The position numbers were made by a program, and so were the translations under genes. Shown here piece by piece: positions 19,104 through 31,000 of a DNA stretch of 64,000 nucleotides. Numbering within the stretch: position 1 is the stretch's first letter; the number at the start of each line of letters is the position of its first letter. Under the pieces are notes generated by a model. The model was not told the origin of the DNA. It saw only the letters and a list, made by a program, of their open reading frames with translations, and searched no databases. Origin of the DNA: Flectonema sp. DT1601 (taxonomy: Eukaryota > Euglenozoa > Diplonemea > Diplonemida > Diplonemidae); NCBI GenBank assembly GCA_964019425.1, contig OZ025853.1:1-64000 (forward strand), in the 5' to 3' direction.

Positions 19104-20634
19104 TCACAGAACAGAACTACCGTCAAGGCTATCATCTGTGACTTTCTCATTTGCTATTTGTGGTTGAGTTGAGCGATCTCCCGTTAGTGAGGATATTAAT
19201 TCAGAACATTTGTTGTTGTATTGGTCATTTCCTCTGCTAACACCGAGACTGACTCGAGCGACTTGCTCAACATCTTTCACCCCTCCATCTATAGCGATAC
19301 GAAGAGCGTTACTGAAGTAGAATTGAGCTCGTTTGTAGTCTTTCACTAACGAGTATACTTCTCCGAGTAACAAAAGACATATTGCAGCACCAGCTTCATC
19401 ACAGGAGAGAGAGCAAAGTTCCATGCATGACTCCAGATTCTCTTGTGCTGCCCTTAAGTTTCCGTACCGCAAGTATGCCAAACCCAGATTTCCCAAAGAA
19501 ATAGATTCTACACACATGTCTTGTGTCATTTTACTATTATCAACAGCGTCCATCAAGGCTTGTATTGCGAAAGCTTTTTCATCCAAAGCGCCGTATGCAA
19601 CTCCCATGTTAATTTGTGCAATTGCCCTACCGTAATATCCACAAAGAGATTCCTGCTTCTTGTAGTGGTGAATAGCAGTTTTATATTTTTGAAGTCTGTG
19701 ATAACAAATCCCAACAGTATTATGAACAACAACTAATCCGACTCTATCTGATAGCTTCTCTAGGATTGCAATACAGCGAGTAAGGTATTCAATTGCTTTA
19801 TCATAATCAGTATTGTTGTAATAAAGAGCTGCAGTGTTGAAGTAGGCAATTGCCTCTTGCCGACGTTGTCCAGCTCTTCTGCATGTCAAGGCGCGAAGTA
19901 CATAATCTCTCGCCGCAAGCACTCTAACTCCCGGTGGACTTGTCTTTGGAGCAAACTGAGTTTGCTTTGACTGATCTTTCTGAGATTTTCGAGTATCTGA
20001 AATAGGAGGAGGATTCGGAGGACCACTAGAGTGCTTCATAAACATGAAGAGTTGCTGAACAGGTGACACCACCGATCGAAGGTCAATCAACTTTGGGGCA
20101 CCAAACTCGACGGGAGGATCAAATCGGATCGGTATATCAATACTCGATTCTAGAGGCATCATTGGAGCTAATCTTAAACCTGTTATGTTATCAGAAGGAG
20201 AGCTCGTTTTCTTAAAAGGTGTGTCTGGAATTAGTGTTTGTAGATGACCCTTTCTATGTTTGTGAGGAATGTTTCGATTGCTCTGAATAAATCCGCGTAT
20301 GGCGTTTAAATCGTCCTTTGTGAGTAGACCCTTGTCGTCACCTCTCATTCTTCCCTTCCTGGAATCTTCAATGTCTGGAAGTATGTTTTCCTGTCTACGC
20401 GGAGCTGAGTCACCGATTTCCCTTTTTTTGTTTTTTTTGTTTCCATTTTCGCTAGTTAAGACGCCAAAAAGAAATAGCATACCTCGGGATAGCCGGGGGT
20501 GCAGGCATCTTCAAAGCAAGCTGCCCACTTCTTGCTTCTACAACGTGACTCCCACCAGAAAGAGGTTTCGAATGATTACCAGGAGGGGCTGGTTTCATTG
20601 CCGAAACCTGCCTACTGCCTCCGCCAACATTCAT
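19104..20634 (-). CDS. Tetratricopeptide-repeat protein (two exons)
   Basis: Exon 1 is 20634-20483 and begins MNVGGGSRQV. Exon 2 holds a basic, disordered N-terminal half and then at least five TPR-type helix pairs over roughly the C-terminal half (for example AIAYFNTAALYYNNTDYDKA and AISLGNL-like segments), so it is probably a scaffold. The donor GTATGC is at 20482. Two acceptors keep frame: 20452, giving a very short 31-nt intron (499 aa), or 20359, giving 124 nt (468 aa), closer to the other introns here. Axonemal TTC29-like proteins share this overall form, but I cannot assign orthology. A pyrimidine-rich CCAG lies 36 nt before the ATG. Confidence 0.8.
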
Positions 20635-21006
20635 GTTTGCACACGGAATGGATTTCTCCCTCTCAACGTGCTGGAAAAGGAAGATTATATCCGTGCCTTA
20701 CTGAATTGAATAAAACGCTTTACGCTGTCTAACGACCAATTCATTAATTACCACCATTGTCTTTGATCGATGTTATAAAAAATAATGGTGAATAAATATT
20801 AAATTTCAGAAAGTAACTACCAGAGCAATTGTATTACATGGGAATGCAACACATCGTGTCGAAAAAGAAGGTGTAGCGTATGTGGTTGCGGGCCACTATA
20901 TGTTAATTAAGTAAAGCAAAAGAAAATTTAGCTAAAAGCTAACTTGGGCGAAATTAAATCCCCGAAGAAAAACAAAAACCTGAACAGTAAGAACGCTCTA
21001 ATAAAA
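20635..21006. other. Short intergenic spacer
   Basis: A spacer of 372 bp between two same-strand genes; nothing else is recognised. Confidence 0.6.
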
Positions 21007-24000
21007 TCATTCAACTTGCGTATCGGCTGTCCCAAAAACAGGTTCCACGTCTCTCCAGGGACTATGTTTTCGCGCTCGAGGAGGAGGTTGCGGAGCTACC
21101 GCAACCGGGCGATTCACGGAAGCTGCTTCAGTCGGAGGCGGCATAACGAGAGAAAGGGGAGCAGCTTTCTTGGGAGGAGATGGACCAGGTAAGAAAATGT
21201 GTTTTGGCAGCAATGAGAGAGAAGAAACATCTATTTTCTTTGCAGCTTCCAGTTGTATTGATGGATTCCCGAAGAGAGGACGATCAAGACTATCACTGGA
21301 AGGTATCTGGGGATATGCGAACTTTACACCAGCAACTCCTGACGGAATGTCCGTAAATAAATTCTTCGTCTTAATTGCGAAACTCCCACCAGTCTGTCCG
21401 TGTCCAGTGCCTCGAATTTCAAGTCCAGTGTCTGCAGGACCGCCGGGTAACTTACCTTTCCCTCCACACAGTTTTGGCTTATGAAAAGGCAGTCTTTTTC
21501 CGAGACCCTTCCCAAGTCGAATTAATGACGTGGTTGCTTGTGTTAACCCAGGAATACCCAACTGTGTAAGATGTAAGAGAGAGTGAATAAGGTTATCAAG
21601 TTCCACAGATTCCTCTTTCTCTTGAAGTGCTATCCCTAAAGTAGTCGTTTGTGTAGATCGATCAGCTTTCGTGATCGAAAGCTGATTGAAAGCAGAAGTT
21701 ACATTATACTCAGTTGGCCCGATGGTGTCATCAGGAAATTGAAATGTCATTAATTTGCTTTCAGTCGAACTGCCGTCACTACTGTTGTCATCATTCTCTC
21801 GCTCGTTTATTGCATTGGACGAGGAGAGCACAGGTTTAATATGAGCTACGTTGTTATCAGCTACTTGCGGACATTTGGTCTCATTCTGTTGAATTGAGTG
21901 CTGGTTAAGGTCTTGGGGTAGATCTCCCTGCAAATGTGTCGAATGTTTTTCCATTTTTGTCTGCAGTAGTGGAAGTGGTAGTGACCCTACAAAACTTTGA
22001 TTTCCTTTATCTTCTTCGGAGTTGTTGTTATTGTCAATCCCAAACCCTGCTACTGATCCTGACTGCAGAGGTGTGTAGTCAGCGGGTACACAATGGCGCA
22101 TGTCTGTGAAACTTGACTTGGCTTTCTCGTCGTTTGTTGAAATAGGGTAATCCTTCTCCGACTGGACACTAAGAAGAGCAGGTACTTCCTGGGAATTAGA
22201 GTTCTCGTTCAATGTGACTTCAGTGACGGGTCCTTTCACGCTGATGAAAGAATCAGTAACGGGCTGCGAGAGTGAATCCGCTTGGGCAGGGGGTTTCGGT
22301 TCTACAACACAACAACCACCACCTTCAGTTGGGACCAGTAATCCAACTTCGGGATCCTCACAAGAAGACACTTCATTACATTCATCAACAGAATCATTTT
22401 CAAGAGTCGGTCTTGCTGGACTCAATAAAGAAACGCGTGTGTGAGATGGAGAGCTTTTTAACTGCTGAGTGTCAGCTTCTGTCACAGTAATAGCGACCGC
22501 ACTGAAAGAGTTGAATTTGGAAATTTGTTGAGTACCATCTCCAGAAGTTAGAGATGTCGTGTTAACAGCAAACGAATCGACGTAAGGTATAGAACCACGA
22601 CAGAATGATTCAGATCTGAATTGGTTACTCTGATTACTCTGATTACTCGAATACTTCTCTTGTTTGTGATCAGTTATAATCTCAACTTCATTATCACATT
22701 GTACGACTGAATTAGGAACTTCAGGAATAGCCATCGATACGTTTTTTTTTTTTTGTTGTTGTGAGTCCGTTGTCTTATTACGAAAGATATTCGCAGCGCT
22801 AGCTACGGCACTCACCCCCCTTCTAATTGATCTGACTGTGGATGGCTTGTTTCGTAACGCAAAACTCTTTTTAGAGTTCTCTATTGATCGAGGATTGTGA
22901 CAAGTCGGAGATAAGCTTGCCTCACTAGCCACGCTGCTCAATATCTCACCGGGGTCCTCTAATTCATCGTTCACCTCATCATTGTCACTGGGTAACTTCG
23001 ATCGCAGAGTAGCGAGAGCTCCTTTCAATCGCGGAACTACTTTTCGTTCACTTTTTTTAGATATCAATCTTTTCTCTGTTTTCTTCGTAGGTAGTACGAT
23101 TCGAGTGGATTTTGCACGGAGGATTTCCTTCTCTTCGGGAGGAGCGATGTTGTGAATAACAGTTGCTTGTGATAATAATACTCCGAGTTCTATCAACTCA
23201 GGTGACGACACATCTCCAAAAGCGCGCACTTCCCTGATGTTCGCAATTCTCTTGTTGTTGTCACACAGGTATGCTTCGATCGTGACTGAGAGCTTATCTG
23301 AAATATTAATTTTCGAAGTACTAAGGCTGCCATCTTCAGAGTCAGCGAACATGAATTCCAAGACAGACTTTTCTAGTGATACCTGCTTGTGGAGTTCACC
23401 TGGCGGTAGTTTGCTAAGCAACGCATTGTTTTGACCTGCTAATGATTTATTATCTGCTGTTGCATTGTGTAGTCCAGATTGGAGATCAGAGTTTTGTCCG
23501 TTCAGCTTTTCGAGCTGTTCTGTGAAGGAATCATCGTTCGCTATCAAAACATCTTTCAGCCTTCGGATTTCCGTTTTTGAGTCGCTTAGCTGCTTTCGAA
23601 TAACTTTCATTGAGTCCACATAATCTTCTTCTTGTTCTAAAATCTGCTCTTCGGTGGCTAACTGTTTGCAATTTGCTTCTTCCAATTCGTAGCGAAGTTT
23701 TAAAATTTCCAACTTGAATCCTTCTTCGGATTCTTTTTGAGCTTCGTTTTGCTGCCGTAGTCTTTCTTCCAGTTTCGCTTTTTGAAGTGCACCTCCAACC
23801 TTATTCAGTTCGTTAGCTTCTTTCAAAAGTCCGTTCAGGGTTCCTGCCCCTGAATTGAATGCACTTTTTTCAGCTTCTGATTCTAATTCGTCCATTTGGT
23901 TGAATGATCGAGGGGATATTGCTTCGTTGAGGGCAGTTTCGTCTTGAATAACTGTTGTGTATCCTGAACTATGTGCTTGCTTCAACAGGTATTTTAGCGA

Positions 24001-24378
24001 TACTACTTCTTTCCAAAGTGTTGTTCTGATTGATTTTAGATTTTCTTCTCTGTTGCTTAGCTGTTGTTGAAACATGACCTGTAAGTGTTTAAATAGTTTT
24101 TCTCTCTTTGATGCTTCAGATAGCTCTGCTCTGAGTCCCTCAATGATTGTTTGATCGTTGACGTCGTCGTCGTCGTCAGCTTTTTCAAAATCAACTGGGA
24201 TTTGATCACCGAAACCTTTTAATGTATAATCGACGTCACCAACAACACAAACTTTTAGTAAATTTAAAGTTTCCTTATTATCTATTTTTTTAATATCGGT
24301 GAATGACGTTTCAATAATCTGAACGACATTCTTTCTGACAATTTTAAAAACATCTTTCAAATTATAATCGTTTGACAT
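21007..24378 (-). CDS. Large coiled-coil protein, unknown function
   Basis: I do not recognise this 1123-aa protein. The N-terminal about 80 residues look folded; residues about 90-330 are a long charged coiled coil (ANELNKVGGALQKAKLEERL and following). A small folded block follows (about 350-430, including DKLSVTIEAYLCDNNKRIAN). The remainder is disordered, Ser/Thr-rich, and ends in Pro-rich sequence (PQPPPRARKHSPW). A cytoskeletal or scaffolding role is only a guess. The frame is open 20 codons further upstream, but the first ATG is at 24378. Confidence 0.75.
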   Translation of the reverse strand: MSNDYNLKDVFKIVRKNVVQIIETSFTDIKKIDNKETLNLLKVCVVGDVDYTLKGFGDQIPVDFEKADDDDDVNDQTIIEGLRAELSEASKREKLFKHLQVMFQQQLSNREENLKSIRTTLWKEVVSLKYLLKQAHSSGYTTVIQDETALNEAISPRSFNQMDELESEAEKSAFNSGAGTLNGLLKEANELNKVGGALQKAKLEERLRQQNEAQKESEEGFKLEILKLRYELEEANCKQLATEEQILEQEEDYVDSMKVIRKQLSDSKTEIRRLKDVLIANDDSFTEQLEKLNGQNSDLQSGLHNATADNKSLAGQNNALLSKLPPGELHKQVSLEKSVLEFMFADSEDGSLSTSKINISDKLSVTIEAYLCDNNKRIANIREVRAFGDVSSPELIELGVLLSQATVIHNIAPPEEKEILRAKSTRIVLPTKKTEKRLISKKSERKVVPRLKGALATLRSKLPSDNDEVNDELEDPGEILSSVASEASLSPTCHNPRSIENSKKSFALRNKPSTVRSIRRGVSAVASAANIFRNKTTDSQQQKKKNVSMAIPEVPNSVVQCDNEVEIITDHKQEKYSSNQSNQSNQFRSESFCRGSIPYVDSFAVNTTSLTSGDGTQQISKFNSFSAVAITVTEADTQQLKSSPSHTRVSLLSPARPTLENDSVDECNEVSSCEDPEVGLLVPTEGGGCCVVEPKPPAQADSLSQPVTDSFISVKGPVTEVTLNENSNSQEVPALLSVQSEKDYPISTNDEKAKSSFTDMRHCVPADYTPLQSGSVAGFGIDNNNNSEEDKGNQSFVGSLPLPLLQTKMEKHSTHLQGDLPQDLNQHSIQQNETKCPQVADNNVAHIKPVLSSSNAINERENDDNSSDGSSTESKLMTFQFPDDTIGPTEYNVTSAFNQLSITKADRSTQTTTLGIALQEKEESVELDNLIHSLLHLTQLGIPGLTQATTSLIRLGKGLGKRLPFHKPKLCGGKGKLPGGPADTGLEIRGTGHGQTGGSFAIKTKNLFTDIPSGVAGVKFAYPQIPSSDSLDRPLFGNPSIQLEAAKKIDVSSLSLLPKHIFLPGPSPPKKAAPLSLVMPPPTEAASVNRPVAVAPQPPPRARKHSPWRDVEPVFGTADTQVE

Positions 24379-25406
24379 CCCTCGTAAATTATACTTAACT
24401 TTTGAAATGTTTGAGTTTATTTCTTTATTCGAATCCAATTATAAACCTACAATAGATCTGCTACATGCGGCATGACATTTCCTTTTTAAATCTGTATTGA
24501 AAATTCACAATGACATTCACCCAGTTAGTACGCACCTAACTCACACTGTTGTCACTAAAACAAAACACACAACGGCCGGGGGAAAATACCTAAAGGTAGG
24601 AGGAATAGGTAACGAGAAATAGGTGGGAGGAATATTTTTCTCAAATAAAAAAAAAAGGAGGGGAAAAAAGCAAGTAACTTCTCTCTCGAATGGTTAGGGT
24701 GCTTTCACAACTGAAGAGTTCAAATACTTGGGGGGGGGAAAATAAAAAAGCAGGGAGAGAGTTCTGTTTTTCATGTAATCTTTTACCAGGGATAGGAATG
24801 AGAATAAATCATTGTTTAAAAGAGTTTTCCTCAACAAAGGTCGACTCTTTAACTGCTCCTCTCAGACAGGTTCGGACCTACTGTTCGGAGAAGTTGCAAG
24901 TCCCATGTTTTCTTTGCTGGTTTCTTTCAATTTTCACGAGGGACACTTGTTTGTTTATTTATTTATTTTTTGTTTAACGATTTTCAAAAAAAAATGTTAT
25001 TAACTTATAGCAATAAAAAGCAAATCAAAAATAAAAATGAATATAAAAAAATAAGCAGGAAGAGAACTGTTTTTCATAATCTTTTACCAGGATAGGAATA
25101 AATCGTTGCTTAAAAGAGTTTTTCTCAACAAAGGTTGACTCTTTAACTGCTCCTCTCAGACAGGTTCGGACCTACTGTTTGGAGAAGTTGCAAGTTCCAT
25201 GTTTTCTTTGCTGATTTCTTTCGATTTTCACAAGGAATGGACTTTTTTTTTTTTTTCCTTTTTTTTTTTGTGCGATTTTTAAAAAATGTTGTAGCAATAA
25301 AAAGCAAATCAAAAAAAAAAAAAAAAAATAGCGCTAAAAGCGGCAGTGGTAGGCAAGGGAGACGGGAACTACATAAATAACTTTGTTTGATGACACCGAC
25401 GACTGT
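24379..25406. other. Intergenic with a tandem duplication
   Basis: Two direct copies of about 260-290 bp (about 24751-25030 and 25055-25310) lie side by side; see the separate repeat entry. No ORF of note. Confidence 0.7.
24751..25310. repeat. Tandem duplication of a 260-290-bp segment
   Basis: Both copies share CTTTTACCAGG, CTCAACAAAGG, CTCTTTAACTGCTCCTCTCA, GACAGGTTCGGACCTACTGT, GGAGAAGTTGCAAG and end in GCAATAAAAAGCAAATC. They are about 90% alike, differing mostly in poly-T/poly-A runs. The conserved core could be an RNA gene or a repeat unit; I cannot assign it. Confidence 0.85.
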
Positions 25407-28055
25407 TTAGAATAATTGAGGAGAATGTTCAATCACTCTATTGGTCTGGTCTTCAAGGAGAAGTTCTGACGCAGGTTTGGAATGGATTGTAGTTGCAGCG
25501 ATGAGGATAGACCTCTCAACCTTTTCAATCGGATTAATATTTCCCTGAATAACCGTATCGATTAACGTTTTATCAAAACAATGCGTCGATGCGATAACAA
25601 CGTGTAGTTCAGCATCTGGGATGTCCATCGCACCACTTCTTGTCAAGGCATCAAGAAGATCAAATGCCGTATTCTTTTCCTGCTTTTGTTCCGATTCTCC
25701 CAATGTGAGTTTTATTCTCTTCGAGAGGAGACCCCTCTGTGTTGCTTTGATCCAGCTTGACCCTGTTTTGATTATCGTAGGGCGGAGAGAGTCGTCAGTG
25801 TCTAGGAGGTCAAATTTCGCTTCCAGCAGTTGAGGAATGTTACTAATGTCAGTCAGGTCCGAAGAAGTAGTTTTCTGCTGCTGCTGTTGTTCCTGCTGCT
25901 TCTGCGGCGGCTGCCCCTGTTGCTGCTGCTGCTGCTGCTGCTGCGGCTGATGAGAGGCTGGTGGTGGTGGTGGTGGTGCTGCTGAGCGTGCTTTGTACAC
26001 AGGTCTTTCCACAATGGAACTCAAACTTACAGAACATGCCGCCATTGCCATCATAGGTTGTTCTTCGCGCGTTTGCTGCTTTCTTTGCAACTTTGCTGCC
26101 TCCGCTTTCATCTTTTCTTCCTCAAGTTCGGCTTCCTTGGCTTTTTGAATCATGTGTTGCATATTCGTGACGTGTTCCTTTACCTGATCCACTTTGTCTT
26201 TCGTACTGATATCAGATGGGTCTTCACAAGGATCGCACTGAAATGATAGTAAGTCACTCGACACTTGGTAAGTTAAAAAGAGATCTATGAGATCTTGAGT
26301 CAGTTGAATCTCCTTAGTCAGAGAGTTTTCAGGAAGATTCAGAACACGTTCAAGTTGTGGTTTGATCTGGATAACACACATTCCAAATAGAGTCGATTCT
26401 AGCTGCATAGCTCTGTAGGCTTTTGCGAATCTCTGTTGCTCAGGACTTAGCGATTCGATTGCGCTCTTAAACTGTTTAGGAGTTGGAACTTCTTCGAGCA
26501 TCAGAGGGATAGTAAGATCATCTTTGTTTTTAATTATCATCGCATGTTTTGGGAGGAAGAGGTCCGCACCACCAATTCTTCCGAGAACCAGAATGTAACC
26601 GCTGAACTGCCTGGCATTAGCCACGAGATTAAATTTATTTGTTGCATTTGAGAATCGATGATTAATAATTGAGTGGACATAAGTGTCTCCACTGAAATTA
26701 ATATCAGATGATGCTGATAACGGAAACTTCATTGGTCGTGAAGGGGCTCTGCTCACAACACTCAAAACTGGAGCGTCGAGGACACCAGACTCCTGGCTGA
26801 CTAATTCAAAATTAACAGTTCCCTCAGGATTGTGAGTTGAATGGCGAACAGCATATGAAAAGGTCTTTGGTAGGTATTGCTGATTAAAGATCTTACGAAT
26901 ATGGTAAGCCATGTAGTTACCAAAGTCAATAGCCGTTACTTCCTTACCGAGAGCAGCAATTAATTGTTTTCTGAGCATTCCCTCAATAAAGTCGACTCCC
27001 TCAACATATCCTAAACACAAGTCCGAAAGATGCGACAACACCATTCTTAGGCCTCCTTCAACTCCAGTTATCACACCATCGGTTGGAAATGTTTTTTCAA
27101 TATTAGCAACTTGTGCTGTCAAGGATCTCTGTTGTTCTCCTAGAAACGAGTCAAAGTCACCCTGCGTTAGCATCACCGATTCCGTTTCTTGGTTGTCAGC
27201 TTTGTCCTTAATAAGGTTCTTGTCTTCAGATTTGTCTTCAAAAATAGGAATAACAGGTACGAATACCCCCTTTGAGGACAACATTGCCGTGTCAACCGAA
27301 GGCTGCTGTTCGACACCGTTCAAATGGACAATTTGATTGTTCACCTGCTGATTCCAGTGTAGCATTGTGTTGAAAAAGTCAATAGCACTTTCGATTAAAG
27401 GATTTCTTCTTGGTGTATGACAGGTTTCCTTAGTTCTATTAATTGAGCATGTGACACATCCATCAGAGTTCAGCTGACTTATTAGCCAAGTGATAGCAAC
27501 ATCAACAGGGGAAGAGGAGCTCTTTTTCGGTTGTGGGCTATCCTTCGAATTGGTCTTAATTGTCGTAGATACTTGGTTACTTTTCAAAGAAATAGAATCA
27601 TTTGGATCACTACCACAGTAGACTGAAAACTCGTACTGTGCTTTGTAAGACCAAAAATATTCGGTGACTTTTGTGACAGTCTTACTTGTTTTCTTTAAGT
27701 TTACCATTCCTGATACCTCCGTCACATGAGATGGTCCTTCAACCTCTCGAGTTGCTTCCTTTTCAAAAGCACACTCGGAATCCAACTTGAATCGAAGAGT
27801 TACAGATTTCGAACCTCCAGATTTCTTCATTACTTCCGTTACTTTGGTATCATTTAGTCCAATAACAGATAATCCATTCAACATCGCTGCTAATCCTGTT
27901 GAAGTTAATCCTTCAGCCAACAGATATTTATCATCATACTTATGATGAACGTCGTCTGCTATCAACGGATTTCTATTTACATCCAGGACACGAGCTACTG
28001 TAGTCATACCATTGGACAGCTTATTCTTAAATTGTTCAACTTGGAAGTCGTTCAT
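25407..28055 (-). CDS. Conserved protein of unknown function, poly-Gln
   Basis: This 882-aa protein is single-exon. Residues about 1-170 form one region, and a central region (about 330-600) includes the conserved-looking block SPEQQRFAKAYRAMQLESTL. A charged coiled coil (KAEAAKLQRKQQTREE, about 645-670) is followed by a Pro/Gln-rich tract with poly-Q (about 690-725). A C-terminal domain (about 735-860) has the motifs FDLLDALTRSGA, LHVVIASTHCFD and NPIEKVERSILIA. From memory, closely similar central and C-terminal blocks occur in uncharacterised proteins of other protists (oomycetes, diatoms), but I know no function. There is no signal peptide or membrane helix, so it is probably cytosolic. 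Confidence 0.82.
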   Translation of the reverse strand: MNDFQVEQFKNKLSNGMTTVARVLDVNRNPLIADDVHHKYDDKYLLAEGLTSTGLAAMLNGLSVIGLNDTKVTEVMKKSGGSKSVTLRFKLDSECAFEKEATREVEGPSHVTEVSGMVNLKKTSKTVTKVTEYFWSYKAQYEFSVYCGSDPNDSISLKSNQVSTTIKTNSKDSPQPKKSSSSPVDVAITWLISQLNSDGCVTCSINRTKETCHTPRRNPLIESAIDFFNTMLHWNQQVNNQIVHLNGVEQQPSVDTAMLSSKGVFVPVIPIFEDKSEDKNLIKDKADNQETESVMLTQGDFDSFLGEQQRSLTAQVANIEKTFPTDGVITGVEGGLRMVLSHLSDLCLGYVEGVDFIEGMLRKQLIAALGKEVTAIDFGNYMAYHIRKIFNQQYLPKTFSYAVRHSTHNPEGTVNFELVSQESGVLDAPVLSVVSRAPSRPMKFPLSASSDINFSGDTYVHSIINHRFSNATNKFNLVANARQFSGYILVLGRIGGADLFLPKHAMIIKNKDDLTIPLMLEEVPTPKQFKSAIESLSPEQQRFAKAYRAMQLESTLFGMCVIQIKPQLERVLNLPENSLTKEIQLTQDLIDLFLTYQVSSDLLSFQCDPCEDPSDISTKDKVDQVKEHVTNMQHMIQKAKEAELEEEKMKAEAAKLQRKQQTREEQPMMAMAACSVSLSSIVERPVYKARSAAPPPPPPASHQPQQQQQQQQQGQPPQKQQEQQQQQKTTSSDLTDISNIPQLLEAKFDLLDTDDSLRPTIIKTGSSWIKATQRGLLSKRIKLTLGESEQKQEKNTAFDLLDALTRSGAMDIPDAELHVVIASTHCFDKTLIDTVIQGNINPIEKVERSILIAATTIHSKPASELLLEDQTNRVIEHSPQLF

Positions 28056-31000
28056 TTTGTTGTTTTTGTTTTTGGGGTTTTTTTTTTTTGTGGAGAAGTT
28101 TTAGCTGTGGGTGGAAAGATCAATTAAAAGTAACTTCACAGAGACGTTGAATCCCAACATAATAAAAACCTGTTATACGAATGAGTAGATATGATAAGTG
28201 ACTCGTACTGCTCGCTAAGAATTCGAATGTAATATCTACACTGTTTTCATTTTCTTTTCAACTCGTCAGTGGACTCGCGGAACGAGAGGCCGATTAATCA
28301 AAACGAACCAAAACCACAAAAACAATGCATTCCACAACAAGACTGCACTTTACAACATGCCTACTGAAAAGGAGTTGTCTTCATCCCAACAGGGATTTCA
28401 GATAAATGTATGAACCTGTACCTTACCATCTACCATGCCACTTTTGAGCTAACGCAAGATCTGTTGGGGAACACTCACTCGCTGATATAGGGGTCGATCA
28501 TCAACCTCCTTAGCATTGAGTTGCAGGTAAAACACCCACACGATTATATTTATAGAAGGAATCGATTTTAAAACACACACCAATCAGGACACACAATTTC
28601 CTCGGTCTATAAATCAAGAATAATAAACAAGAATAATATTACACGTAAATGCCGTTCCAACCGACGGTGTCTGCGAAAAAAAACTACCGACCGATACTTT
28701 TATTCCTCTCTATATGTATCTCATGACGATAGCCAAATCCAATCACCGCAATTTTGCAGTAAAAGAACAAACTGATTTTTTCGAGAATACAGAAGGAAGG
28801 CTGGGTAATTATTAATAATAAAAAAGTGTATAATAATTTAAAGTGTATATTAATAATAAAGAATAAAACTGTGGGGAGGAAAATTCACTTTTGAAAAGAA
28901 AAAAAATAGAGTGAAATAAATTCGAAGAGTCTGTATGCATCGTGTGCTAACAGGTAAGCGGCAGAGCATCTACACAAGAAATGCAACCGTCGATAAACTG
29001 GTACGTGCTTCAGCGAATATGTATATGGAAAGACGCTGTCGCTATTCACAACAAATGTCTTCATAAGATGGACAAAACGTTGGATAGTGAATATTTGTTA
29101 AGGGGATCTGGTACGTGAGGGGAACTAGAAGGGAAACTTAGGAGGGAAAGATGTCAGCACCATGAAGTGCGCTTCTTTGTCAACTAAACAGAACTCAGGA
29201 ATTGTAGTGACGTCTGACCAGTCTTATTCTTCAAACTGGTAGACTTGTAAAAATCATTTGACTTAACAAAGATTAACAAATTGAGGAAAACAACAACAAA
29301 ATAACAAACAGGAAAACATTCTCAATATACTCTACGTCAACCAACCACTAGTTTTGAGGAATCCGAAACAAGCTTGAAAACAGTTGATGATTTTCAATGC
29401 TGGATACTAATACTTCGGGTGGGATGCTCAAATATTTATAACCGGTATTCTTATATAGTTCCGCGACAGTCTTAACGTAAGACATCTATAACTAGCACAC
29501 CATTCTGAATTAAGGTCACGAGAAGCAGTACGAACAAAATTACATTATCTGAGCTAAACGTTAACCTTTTAATCTTTCGTCGCGTGAGGCGACTTCAATA
29601 AGAAGGAATCTGAAACGAATTGATTGTAAATTGAATTGTTGGAATTGTGTTGAGAACACCTTCCCAGAGTCGGGGAAAATAGTCTTTACATAAAACCGTT
29701 GTAGCAAACAGGTTAGTGTTTATGTAAAAAACAATCACAGTAAGCTGAAATGAATCGCCTGTACAGAATGACAGAAGGCCTACAGAAGGCTAACAGAATA
29801 AGAAAAAAAAAAGGTAAACTTTGTGACAAAGTAATACTTGAATAAATCTGGTTGGAGTAGGGGGCAGTTTGATACCAAAATCAACTGAAAACTTAAAAAT
29901 TGATTGAAAACGTTACTGAATTCACCACGCCGTCAAGGGTAGGTGGGAGTTAGCCGCTGACCGCCTCCAATTTAACGGCAACCAAAGAAACAACAAAAAG
30001 AAAAATACTCCGACAAAAATAAAACACATTACATTGGTTTGTAACACACTACCAACTGGAGCCCATTGTTGCTAAGCAACGATAAGATCAACTAACTCAG
30101 TTATTATTGAAGAAGTTTGTACTCATTTAGTTTTTTCAGGTCAAAGCATCCAGGCATGCAATACTGACAACAACAGGCTAAATATATCTTTTTTTACAAA
30201 ACAACTTAAATCCCCTTACTAAAAGGAATATAATTGAACATCGACGAAAGAGAGGTATCGACGTATTTACTACTGCAACCTTTATTCACATATATTTTCG
30301 ATAGAAAACAAAACTTGTCTGAATCAACGTATCTAGTGCAACAAGAAGGTCAGAAAGTTGCAAAAAAAGGATAACTGCTACTACAGATATAACAACGAAG
30401 GTAAATTATTTATTTATTTACCAACTTATTTAGGTAAATAAGCTGGTTAAATTATAAAGGGATTCATGAAAACCCCGTTACATGTTAAAATTAAAACACG
30501 CATTCTGAAAAAAGTTAATATAAAACACCTTTTGGAAGGTCAACTACACACTTGCTGTATTAATTAATAATTTTTTTCTTCTTCTTTTTTTTTTTTTTTG
30601 CAATGTATAGAAGAAAAAGTCACAAACCGAGCATTATATGTATGAAAAAAAAAAAGAAAAATAAAAAATAATAAAAATTATAATAATAATAACAAAAGGA
30701 AGCTGGGTTCAGGAATGAAAAAATCCTGGCGCACCGTCAGCGATGAGAATGGTCAACAAATAAACAATCGAGGAAAAACGATTATAATTAAGAGAAAAGA
30801 TGCCAAAAATCTTTCATTCGACGTGCCTTTCGTGAGATTGCACTGGTGATCAGAACCAGAGGAGGACTAGGATATCTCATAGTCTACCTCTCGTACAAAT
30901 TCAATAGTTAGGAACTGAAAAAAACATTATTATTAATTTTAGGAACAAAAAAAAAAAAGGTAACCCTTTTTCCGAACCTCAAATAAATACAAACCAAAAA

